Shown here: positions 1-5,720 of the stretch, one piece after another | Layout of the letters: each line of letters opens with the position of its first letter | Numbering within the stretch: the stretch's first letter is position 1 | DNA from: Clostridia bacterium | GTDB lineage: Bacteria > Bacillota > Clostridia > Oscillospirales > CAG-382 | Direction: 5' to 3' | NCBI GenBank assembly: GCA_900754535.1 | Contig: CAAEDF010000251.1 | Span: forward strand, 1 to 7,090 | DNA length: 7,090 bases | The notes under the pieces: model-generated | Seen by the model: only the letters and a program-made list of their open reading frames with translations | Told to the model about the DNA's origin: nothing | Database searches by the model: none | Made by a program: the position numbers and the translations under genes

Positions 1-1056
1 AAGCCTCAGCGTAAGCGGCAGAGACAGGATTATCGCCGAATTGACGACGGCCGTGAAGAGATACGTCAGCTTCATCAGCTTTTTTGTATAATATTTCACC
101 TGCACAAGGTCGCCCGCGCCCACGCAGGTGCCCACGACGGTTATCAGCGCAAGGTTCATCGCCTGCCCGGGTATGCAGCCGAGCGAGCTGAGGCTGTTTG
201 CCACGCCGTTGGCGGCTATCTGTACGGTGCCGAAAACGGCGATTATGCGCAGCACTATTATCCTGCCCAGCTGGAATATCCCGTTCTCAAGGCTGCTCGG
301 GAGCCCGATGCGGAAAATGCGCTTTATCATATTCATGTTAAATGCGAATTTTTCCTTAAAGGATATGTATATTACGTTTTTCCTGTCGGTAAGCAGCCAA
401 AGCATCGCCGCCATTGCGAACATACGCGCTATAAGGCTTGCTATCGCCGCGCCCTTTGCGCCCTCGCCGAGGGCATAGATGAATATCGCGTTGCCTATGA
501 CGTTGATGACGTTTGCCGTAGCGCTGCTGTACATCGAGTATTTTGAATTGCCCATCGCCCTGAACAGCGCCGAGCAGCAGCTGTATACGCCTATCGCCGG
601 ATACGACAGCGCCGAAACGAAGAAATACTCGCTTGCCGACGACATGACGGCCTGCTCTATCTCGCCGAACAGCAGGGAGATTATCTGCTCGCGCAGCGCA
701 AGGCATATCCCCGTCACCGCGAGAGAGACGAGCAGCGTGGACACGATGACCTGTGCGGCGGTGGCGCGCGCGTGCGCAGGTCTGCGTGCGCCTATGAACT
801 GTGAGGCGACGACCGCGCCGCCCGTGCCGAACGCCGCAAAAATATTTATCACAAGCGTGTTGATGTTGTCCACAAGCGAGACGCCGCTCATCACCGCGTC
901 TCCCAGCGAGGACACCATCACGGTATCCGCCATGCCCACCGATATGGCCAGCGCCTGCTCGATTATAAGCGGGATTATAAGCTTTTTCAGCTGCCGAGGC
1001 GAAAACAGCCCGTCGGCCGGCGCGGGCTGCTTTTCCCGCCGGCGAAATGGATTCAT
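1..1056 (-). CDS. MATE-family multidrug/cation antiporter (3' end cut off by the window)
   Basis: Polytopic membrane protein of the MATE (multi-antimicrobial extrusion) family, which exports drugs or metabolites in exchange for Na+ or H+. The frame is open from an ATG at 1056 to the left edge: 352 codons with no stop, against about 450 residues for the family, so the last two or three helices lie outside. The first MatE repeat shows MADTVMVSSLG (residues 42-52), a glycine-rich GTGGAVVASQFIGA stretch (77-90) and ALFRAMGNSKYS (163-174). The second repeat begins at GLPSSLENG (251-259) and contains AANGVANSL (281-289) and VVGTCVGAG (307-315). An in-frame TAG lies 24 bases upstream (1078-1080), so this is the first available ATG. 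It is preceded by purine-rich AGGA/GAGG repeats that serve as the ribosome binding site. The upstream ABC exporter stops 28 bases before it, so the two are almost certainly one operon. The substrate cannot be told from sequence. Confidence 0.95.
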   Translation of the reverse strand, partial: MNPFRRREKQPAPADGLFSPRQLKKLIIPLIIEQALAISVGMADTVMVSSLGDAVMSGVSLVDNINTLVINIFAAFGTGGAVVASQFIGARRPAHARATAAQVIVSTLLVSLAVTGICLALREQIISLLFGEIEQAVMSSASEYFFVSALSYPAIGVYSCCSALFRAMGNSKYSMYSSATANVINVIGNAIFIYALGEGAKGAAIASLIARMFAMAAMLWLLTDRKNVIYISFKEKFAFNMNMIKRIFRIGLPSSLENGIFQLGRIIVLRIIAVFGTVQIAANGVANSLSSLGCIPGQAMNLALITVVGTCVGAGDLVQVKYYTKKLMKLTYLFTAVVNSAIILSLPLTLRL

Positions 1057-1084
1057 CTTCCTCTTCCTCTCCGTCTCCTACCGT

Positions 1085-3430
1085 TTATTCGCTCCGCAGC
1101 GCGTCCACGGCGTTCTTGCGTGACGCCATCTTCGCCGGGATATGACCGCCGAGCATCGTAAGCGCAGTGCTGACGACCACCAGCAGCACCGCGTGTGAAA
1201 GCTTAAGCTGCGCGACGTTTTCAAGCTCGGACACGTTGTATATCAGCGCGTTTACCGGGAAAGTCAGCGCCCAGGCTATGACCACGCCCAAAACGCCGGA
1301 AAAAACGCCGAGTATGCAGGTCTCCGCATCGAATACGCGGGCGATGTCCTTTTTGCGTGCGCCGAGCGATTTGAGAATGCCTATCTCCCTCGTGCGCTCC
1401 AGCACCGAGGTGTAGGTTATGATGCATATCATTATAAGGCTGACGAAAAGGCTTACGGCCGCAAACGCGATGAGGACGAAGGTTATCCCGTCGATTATGC
1501 TTCCCGTCATGTCGGATATCGATTCGGCAAGGTCGGTATATATTATCTGCTCCTCCTCGGGGCGTCCCTCGTTGTATGCGTCAAGATACTCGGTCAGCCT
1601 GTCTTTGGATTCGAAATTTACGGGGTACATGAACACCATATAAGGGATCCTGCTGCCGCCGAGGACCGCTATCGTCTGTTCCTTTTCGTCCTCTTTGAGC
1701 TCTACGCCCGTGAATACGCTCGTATCGGACTCGCGCTGGGCGGAGACTATTTCCGAGCTTTCCGCGTTTTCTATGACCAGCTCCATGAGCTCCTCGCTGT
1801 ATGCGACGCCGGTGTTGAGCAGGCCTATGCGCGTGTCCTCCTTGACGCGGACTATGCCGCAGATGCGCAGCGTCAGCCCGTTCTCCTCTTCAAGCATGGC
1901 CGAATAGTCGCTGCGGGGCATATAGGTCCCGAAGGAGCTTTTGACATAGTAGTCGTCGTTGAATATCAGGCGGTATTCCTTGCCTACTATCTCCGAATAT
2001 CCTATTTCCTCCCTGTCGCCGATGTCAAAGCCCAGCGAGCCGAACAGCGAAACGTCGATGCGGTTGCGGGTGTTGACCACAAGCACAAGATCGGTGACGC
2101 TTTGCGGATAGGAGCCGTAAAGCAGGTCGTAGTTCTTTTCCAGATAGGTCTCGCTGCCGGGGGCGGTCTTGGGGTAGGTGGAAAGGCCCACCATGCTCAT
2201 GCTTGCGATGTTCCCCATCGAGCCCGTCGTCTGCGACGACGTCATGCCGAAGGATACCGGCACCGCCGTGCCGCCCTTTTGAGTGACGGTGTTTATATTT
2301 GCAAGATACGCGCTGCCCACCGACGAGCATATCCCGGGATCCACGGCTCCGATATAGTCCATGTATTCCTGCGTTATCTCGTTTTTATGGGTAAATCGGC
2401 TCTCGGTGGAGTCGTACAGGAACACCCGGTCGGTGTCCGGATACTGCTCGGGCAGCGATGCGACATAATCGTCGGCAGTGGCAAGATCCTCCATGCTTAT
2501 CTGCTGCGCTACCGGCGAGACATAGACCGGAAATTCCGCAAGCGCATCGGTCTGGTATGCGTCTATCTGAGCCTGAAAGCCCGAAGAAAGGCTGAGCACC
2601 AGCGCAATGCCTATGATGCCTATGCTTGAGGCGAACGAGGTCAGGAAGGTGCGCGTTTTTTTGGTTCTGATATTGTTGAAGGAAAGCGAGAGCGCGGTAA
2701 AAAAGCTCATGCTGGTCTTTTTAAGCGAAAAGCCGCTTTCGTCCGCCGCGCCGACGTACGGGTCGGTGTCGCCCTTGATTTTCCCGTCCTCAAAGGTTAT
2801 TATCCTGTCGGCGTATTTCTCGGCAAGAGAGGGGTTGTGCGTCACCATTATCACCAGCCGGTCTGCCGACAGCTCCTTGATAAGGTCCATTATCTGCGTG
2901 CTGGTCTGCGAATCAAGCGCGCCGGTCGGCTCGTCGCAGAGGAGGATCTCCGGGTCGTTTGCAAGCGCGCGCGCAATGGCTACGCGCTGCATCTGTCCGC
3001 CCGAAAGCTGGTTGGGCTTTTTGTGCAGGTGGTCCTTCAGCCCCACTCTGACAAGCAGCTCCACCGCCCGCTGATGCTTTTTCGCGCGCGAAACGCCCGA
3101 AAGCGTCATTCCCAGTTCCACGTTGGCCACTATCGAAAGGTGTGAGATGAGGTTGTAGCTTTGAAAGACGAAGCCCACGGAATTGTTCCTGTACGCGTCC
3201 CACTCGCGCTCCTTGAAATCCTTGGTACTTTTGCCCTTTATTATCAGCTCGCCCGAGTCGTAGCGGTCAAGTCCGCCGATTATATTGAGAAAGGTCGTCT
3301 TGCCCGAGCCGCTTTCGCCGAGTATCGCAACGAATTCCTTCTCCCGGAAGGAAACGCTTATCCCGTTTATGGCTCCGGTCTCTATATCTCCGACCTTATA
3401 GACTTTTTTGATGTCTCTGAGCTCAAGCAT
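1085..3430 (-). CDS. MacB/LolD-type ABC ATPase fused to an FtsX-like permease (781 aa)
   Basis: One chain carries both halves of a type VII (MacB-like) ABC transporter. Residues 1-220 are the ATPase: Walker A GESGSGKT (38-45), Q-loop Q90, signature LSGGQ (142-146), Walker B ILLCDE (162-167), D-loop ALD (171-173) and H-loop His198. The permease follows: a first membrane helix at about 261-283, an extracytoplasmic domain of about 360 residues, then helices near 647-672, 703-728 and 745-763. [19 protein letters not shown] (678-696), after the second helix, is the hallmark FtsX/MacB cytoplasmic motif, and the chain ends with the usual NAVDALRSE. The segment YDLLYGSYP...DLVLVV (434-452) is typical of clostridial fused transporters. 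It presumably works as a homodimer moving a substrate outside the membrane by mechanotransmission; a Gram-positive MacB annotation should not be read as proven macrolide export. The ATG at 3430 has AGGGG just upstream and a good promoter (3466-3494). It is the first gene of an operon with the MATE gene. Confidence 0.96.
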   Translation of the reverse strand: MLELRDIKKVYKVGDIETGAINGISVSFREKEFVAILGESGSGKTTFLNIIGGLDRYDSGELIIKGKSTKDFKEREWDAYRNNSVGFVFQSYNLISHLSIVANVELGMTLSGVSRAKKHQRAVELLVRVGLKDHLHKKPNQLSGGQMQRVAIARALANDPEILLCDEPTGALDSQTSTQIMDLIKELSADRLVIMVTHNPSLAEKYADRIITFEDGKIKGDTDPYVGAADESGFSLKKTSMSFFTALSLSFNNIRTKKTRTFLTSFASSIGIIGIALVLSLSSGFQAQIDAYQTDALAEFPVYVSPVAQQISMEDLATADDYVASLPEQYPDTDRVFLYDSTESRFTHKNEITQEYMDYIGAVDPGICSSVGSAYLANINTVTQKGGTAVPVSFGMTSSQTTGSMGNIASMSMVGLSTYPKTAPGSETYLEKNYDLLYGSYPQSVTDLVLVVNTRNRIDVSLFGSLGFDIGDREEIGYSEIVGKEYRLIFNDDYYVKSSFGTYMPRSDYSAMLEEENGLTLRICGIVRVKEDTRIGLLNTGVAYSEELMELVIENAESSEIVSAQRESDTSVFTGVELKEDEKEQTIAVLGGSRIPYMVFMYPVNFESKDRLTEYLDAYNEGRPEEEQIIYTDLAESISDMTGSIIDGITFVLIAFAAVSLFVSLIMICIITYTSVLERTREIGILKSLGARKKDIARVFDAETCILGVFSGVLGVVIAWALTFPVNALIYNVSELENVAQLKLSHAVLLVVVSTALTMLGGHIPAKMASRKNAVDALRSE

Positions 3431-3465
3431 TTTACCCCTGTTCCTTTCACGGCCGTTTTCGGTGA

Positions 3466-3494
3466 ATTTTATCAGAAATATATGAATATTTCAA
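3466..3494 (-). promoter_or_regulatory. Sigma-A-type promoter of the ABC-MATE operon
   Basis: Read on the minus strand: -35 TTGAAA (3489-3494), a 17-base spacer, then -10 TAAAAT (3466-3471), with TG one base before the -10 (extended -10). Transcription should start near 3459, giving a leader of about 28 bases before the ABC start codon. No operator-like inverted repeat is obvious around it, so regulation is not visible. Confidence 0.8.
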
Positions 3495-3556
3495 CCCGAT
3501 TTTTTGTTATAATGATTTCCGGCTCCGCGCCTTTTGCCGATACTTGCCGAAAAGAA

Positions 3557-3588
3557 ATAAAAAAGTGCGGCGGCATATTTGCCGCCGC
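3557..3588 (-). terminator. Intrinsic terminator after thiT
   Basis: A perfect 9-bp GC-rich stem (3580-3588 with 3567-3575) closes a 4-base loop. On the minus strand, after two intervening bases, it is followed by six consecutive T residues (3559-3564) and more T-rich sequence. It lies 23 bases after the thiT stop codon and isolates thiT from the ABC-MATE promoter. Confidence 0.93.
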
Positions 3589-3611
3589 GCCGGTATCGCG
3601 GTATGGGTCCG

Positions 3612-4175
3612 TCAGTCACGCGGGGCAATAAGAGCCCCGGCGCTGTTTTTGAGCGCCGCAAAGGGGATTATGAACGCGAGCGCTATGACGAGGTTGGGGA
3701 GCATATAGCCCGCGTTGTAGGTGAGCGAATACATGAGGTTCTGGGAAAGCGTGTTGGTGTCCCATGCAAAAGCGACATACGGGAAAATGAAAAGCCCGCT
3801 GCAGAAGTGCGCGGCAAAGCGCAGGAAGCAGCCTACCACCGTGCCTATGATCGCGCCGCCCTTTACACGGCGGAAAAATCCGGCCGTGCCGACAAGCGCG
3901 TATGCGGCGAGATAATCGACAAGCACGGAGGGCAGTCCGTTACCGAACCCGCCGCCCATGGTGCAGTCTATAAGTCCGAAAACAAGCCCGGCGGCCATGC
4001 CCCAGAGCGGGCCGCGGCGCAAAGCAAGGATTATGAGCGGGATCATCGTAAACGAAACGGATCCGCCCTGAGCCCAGGTGGCGCTGAACGTGAGCAGGTT
4101 GAGCACCGTCGCAAGCGCCACGAAAACCGCCGCCTCGCAAAGACATATAAGCCTTTTACGTAGTTTTTCGTTCAT
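3612..4175 (-). CDS. thiT: Thiamine ECF transporter S component ThiT
   Basis: Membrane substrate-binding (S) component of an energy-coupling-factor transporter for thiamine, of the YuaJ/ThiT family. It has 187 residues, the usual family size, and about six hydrophobic segments. Family features seen: Trp34 followed by GGSVSFTMIPLIILALR (37-53), LVDYLAAYALVG (85-96), a helix with His123, and YSLTYNAGYMLP (149-160) with Tyr149 and Asn154. Trp34, an acidic residue before Tyr (here D87-Y88), the His and the Tyr/Asn pair correspond to thiamine contacts I recall for the Lactococcus protein. The ATG at 4175 is chosen because AAAGGA lies 9 bases upstream; the frame stays open to 4268, but that extension would be translated from the riboswitch terminator hairpin and is not credible. 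No EcfA/A'/T genes are in view, so it presumably uses a shared ECF module encoded elsewhere. A TPP riboswitch in its leader confirms the thiamine assignment independently. Confidence 0.96.
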   Translation of the reverse strand: MNEKLRKRLICLCEAAVFVALATVLNLLTFSATWAQGGSVSFTMIPLIILALRRGPLWGMAAGLVFGLIDCTMGGGFGNGLPSVLVDYLAAYALVGTAGFFRRVKGGAIIGTVVGCFLRFAAHFCSGLFIFPYVAFAWDTNTLSQNLMYSLTYNAGYMLPNLVIALAFIIPFAALKNSAGALIAPRD

Positions 4176-4184
4176 TAAAAACAG

Positions 4185-4190
4185 TCCTTT
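4185..4190 (-). promoter_or_regulatory. Ribosome binding site of thiT
   Basis: AAAGGA on the minus strand, 9 bases before the ATG at 4175. It decides the thiT start against the longer open frame reaching back to 4268. Confidence 0.85.
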
Positions 4191-4209
4191 CGATCCCGCC
4201 GGACAACAC

Positions 4210-4257
4210 AGACAAAACAGAAAGCGCCGTGCCGAAAAGGGAATTCCGGCGCAGCGC
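4210..4257 (-). terminator. Probable leader terminator (TPP riboswitch expression platform)
   Basis: On the minus strand, 4245-4257 pairs with 4224-4236 as a 13-position GC-rich stem with one C·A mismatch and U·G wobbles, around an 8-base loop. It is followed by an imperfect T-rich run (UUUCUGUUUUG, 4213-4223). It sits between the aptamer and the thiT ribosome binding site, where a transcriptional expression platform is expected: with TPP bound this hairpin should form and stop transcription. The broken U-tract and the lack of an obvious strong antiterminator leave some doubt, and a translational mechanism is possible. Confidence 0.7.
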
Positions 4258-4273
4258 AAAAAAGGCATGCTTT

Positions 4274-4363
4274 ATTATCCCTCCGTCGGCATTATCCGAA
4301 TCAGGTATGCGGGTATGATCTCAGCCCTGAGCCGCACACTGCGCGCTCCGAGCACCCCGTAAT
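4274..4363 (-). promoter_or_regulatory. TPP riboswitch (THI element) controlling thiT
   Basis: The minus strand carries the conserved core in order: ACGGGGTGC (4352-4360), CTGAGA (4319-4324) after a variable P3 arm, ACCC (4310-4313), CCTGATTCGGATAATGCC (4288-4305) and GACGGAGGGA (4278-4287). ATTA (4360-4363) can pair with TAAT (4274-4277) as the closing P1. The GGCTGAGA part belongs to the pyrimidine sensor and GATAATGCC to the pyrophosphate sensor of the known aptamer. P5 is supported by UCGG pairing with CCGA. It lies about 100 bases before a thiamine transporter gene, as expected for repression by thiamine pyrophosphate. The core is complete, with no missing element. Confidence 0.97.
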
Positions 4364-4378
4364 TTTGTTTACGCATCC

Positions 4379-4407
4379 ATTATAACCTCATCCGGCGCGT
4401 TTGTCAA
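4379..4407 (-). promoter_or_regulatory. Consensus sigma-A promoter of thiT
   Basis: Perfect hexamers on the minus strand: TTGACA (4402-4407), a 17-base spacer and TATAAT (4379-4384). Predicted transcription start is near 4372, about 9 bases before the riboswitch. The -35 box begins at the base immediately after the stop codon of the upstream Cys/Met enzyme gene. A maximal promoter fits a unit whose control is exerted downstream by the riboswitch. Confidence 0.93.
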
Positions 4408-5541
4408 TCATCTCAATGCCGAAAAGAGGTCGTCGATTATATCGGTTTCTTGTTCAATTCCGACAGAAAGCCGCACCAGCCGGTCGGTTATCCCCAGCTT
4501 TTCGCGCAGCTCGGAGGGCATCGAAGCGTGCGTCTGGGTAAGCGGATAGGTTATAAGGCTTTCCGTGCCGCCGAGGGATTCGGCGAATTTTATCAGCTTC
4601 ACGCCGTCAAGCAGCGCGAGCGCGCTCAGGCGGCTTCTGAGCGTGAAGGACAGCATGCCGCCCGCGCCCGAGGACTGGCTTTCGGACAGCGCATGATAGG
4701 GGTTATCCGGGTCGCCGGGATAATACACCGTTTCCACCGCCGGATGGGTCTTAAGCGCCCTTGTCACGGCAAGCGCGTTGGAGGAGTGCCGCTCCATGCG
4801 CAGCGCAAGCGTCTTCAGCCCCCTTGACACCAGAAACGCGTCAAACGGCGCCAGCGCGGAGCCGGCGGTGCGGCTTATCATGGCAAGACGCTCCGCAAGC
4901 TCCTGCGAGGCGGAAACGATGATGCCCGCGCTGGTGTCGTGGTGACCGCACAGGAATTTGGTGGCGGAATAAAGCACAAGATCCGCGCCGAGCGCGAGCG
5001 GGCGCTGGAAATACGGCGTTAGGAACGTGTTGTCCACTACGGCGATGGCCCCGCGCGCCTTTGCGGCGGCGGCAACGCGGCGGATATCGGCCACGCGCAG
5101 CATGGGGTTTGTGGGGGTTTCGAAAAACACCATTTTGCAGCGTTCGGTCATATGCTTTTCCACTTCTCCCGGCACGCTCAGGTCGGCAAAAACGAAATTT
5201 ATGCCGAAATTTTTGAATATCTGCTCCTGAAGGCGGTATGTGCCGCCGTAAACGTCTGCCGACATCAGCACCTCGTCGCCCTGTGAAAGGAGCGAGAAAC
5301 AGGCGCTCACCGCCGCCAGTCCGCTTGAAAACGCAAACGCGGCCGCGCCGCCGTCAAGCAGCGCCATCTTGTCCTCAAGGGCGCGGCGCGTGGGGTTTGC
5401 GCAGCGCGAGTAGGAATATTCGCTTTTTCCGTTGTTGATAAACGACGAGGTCTGATATATCGCCCCGGTCACCGGCGCGACGCCCGCGTTATCCTCCGAG
5501 GGCGACGAGGCGAGAAGCGTTTCGATACGATAGTCTTTCAA
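4408..5541 (-). CDS. PLP-dependent Cys/Met metabolism enzyme (cystathionine gamma-synthase/beta-lyase family)
   Basis: Cytoplasmic fold-type I PLP enzyme of the trans-sulfuration family, 377 residues, which is normal length. Seen: YSR at 44-46 (phosphate contact donated by the neighbouring subunit), SSGLAA (72-77), Tyr98 in DVYGGTY (96-102, expected to stack on PLP), VVDNTF (168-173) with Asp170, and SATKFLCGH (192-200) with Lys195 as the Schiff-base lysine. SLGGTESLITYPLTQTHAS (322-340) and VRLSVGIE (356-363) with Arg357 for the substrate carboxylate complete the set. Gly100 stands where methionine gamma-lyases carry a characteristic Cys, arguing against that activity. Cystathionine gamma-synthase (metB), cystathionine beta-lyase (metC) and O-acetylhomoserine-type reactions cannot be separated from sequence alone, so no symbol is given. 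The start is TTG at 5541, placed by AAAGGAG 7 bases upstream. The frame is open back to 5724, but that extension crosses the esterase terminator and the promoter. No terminator follows the gene. Confidence 0.94.
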   Translation of the reverse strand: MKDYRIETLLASSPSEDNAGVAPVTGAIYQTSSFINNGKSEYSYSRCANPTRRALEDKMALLDGGAAAFAFSSGLAAVSACFSLLSQGDEVLMSADVYGGTYRLQEQIFKNFGINFVFADLSVPGEVEKHMTERCKMVFFETPTNPMLRVADIRRVAAAAKARGAIAVVDNTFLTPYFQRPLALGADLVLYSATKFLCGHHDTSAGIIVSASQELAERLAMISRTAGSALAPFDAFLVSRGLKTLALRMERHSSNALAVTRALKTHPAVETVYYPGDPDNPYHALSESQSSGAGGMLSFTLRSRLSALALLDGVKLIKFAESLGGTESLITYPLTQTHASMPSELREKLGITDRLVRLSVGIEQETDIIDDLFSALR

Positions 5542-5548
5542 GACAGTT

Positions 5549-5555
5549 CTCCTTT
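5549..5555 (-). promoter_or_regulatory. Ribosome binding site deciding the TTG start
   Basis: AAAGGAG on the minus strand with a 7-base gap to the TTG at 5541. It is one of the best Shine-Dalgarno sequences in the window, and the first residues after TTG (KDYRIETLL) match where this enzyme family normally begins. Confidence 0.88.
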
Positions 5556-5598
5556 GTATGTATTTGCGTCCGTTTGGCGCACTTTGTCGTTTATTACC

Positions 5599-5627
5599 AT
5601 TATATGCAGCCACCGCCGGACGATGTA
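5599..5627 (-). promoter_or_regulatory. Likely promoter of the Cys/Met enzyme gene
   Basis: A perfect TATAAT (5599-5604) lies on the minus strand between the upstream terminator and the gene. At a 17-base spacing the -35 position (5622-5627) reads TACATC, a poor match to TTGACA, so the promoter may be weak or activator-dependent. The start near 5592 gives a leader of about 50 bases, too short for an S-box or T-box riboswitch. Confidence 0.55.
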
Positions 5628-5645
5628 CGCTTTCTGCCTTTGAAC

Positions 5646-5682
5646 AAAAAAGCCGGCTCCCCCGCAATGCGGAGGAGCCGGC
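5646..5682 (-). terminator. Strong intrinsic terminator after the surface esterase gene
   Basis: Minus-strand stem of 14 pairs: 9 GC-rich pairs (5674-5682 with 5652-5660), one U·G wobble (5673 with 5661), then CCGC/GCGG around a 3-base AUU loop, followed directly by six T residues (5646-5651). On the plus strand the wobble would be a C·A mismatch, so the hairpin is better built for minus-strand transcripts. It lies 38 bases after the esterase stop codon. Confidence 0.95.
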
Positions 5683-5720
5683 GGTGCGCAGTGCCCGTTT
5701 ACCGGGGACCGGACCTGAAA

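Noticed and set aside
479..1123. A 214-codon open frame on the plus strand
   Set aside because: It lies antisense to the MATE gene, has a protein sequence without recognisable domains and no good ribosome binding site. It reflects the GC-biased codon pattern of the real gene.
2102..3145. Several 100-175 codon frames on the plus strand opposite the ABC gene
   Set aside because: They are rich in Arg, His, Ala and Ser in the way antisense shadows are, and the minus-strand frame carries every ABC and FtsX motif.
3508..3513. TATAAT on the plus strand in the thiT-ABC intergenic region
   Set aside because: No -35 match at 16-18 bases upstream and no plus-strand gene follows; most likely chance in an AT-rich stretch.
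3639..3657. Six-pair hairpin inside the 3' end of thiT
   Set aside because: It lies within coding sequence and has no T-run on either side; the true terminator is at 3557-3588.
3579..4163. A 194-codon plus-strand frame opposite thiT
   Set aside because: It is highly charged low-complexity sequence lying exactly antisense to thiT and crossing the thiT terminator; no family resemblance.
4176..4268. N-terminal extension of thiT starting at 4268
   Set aside because: It would begin just downstream of the aptamer and be encoded by the leader terminator hairpin. The ATG at 4175 has AAAGGA at good spacing and gives the normal family length.
4259..4273. Short hairpin around GCATGC next to a T6 run just after the aptamer
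   Set aside because: Only about four pairs can form, too weak for a terminator; the longer hairpin at 4224-4257 is the better candidate.
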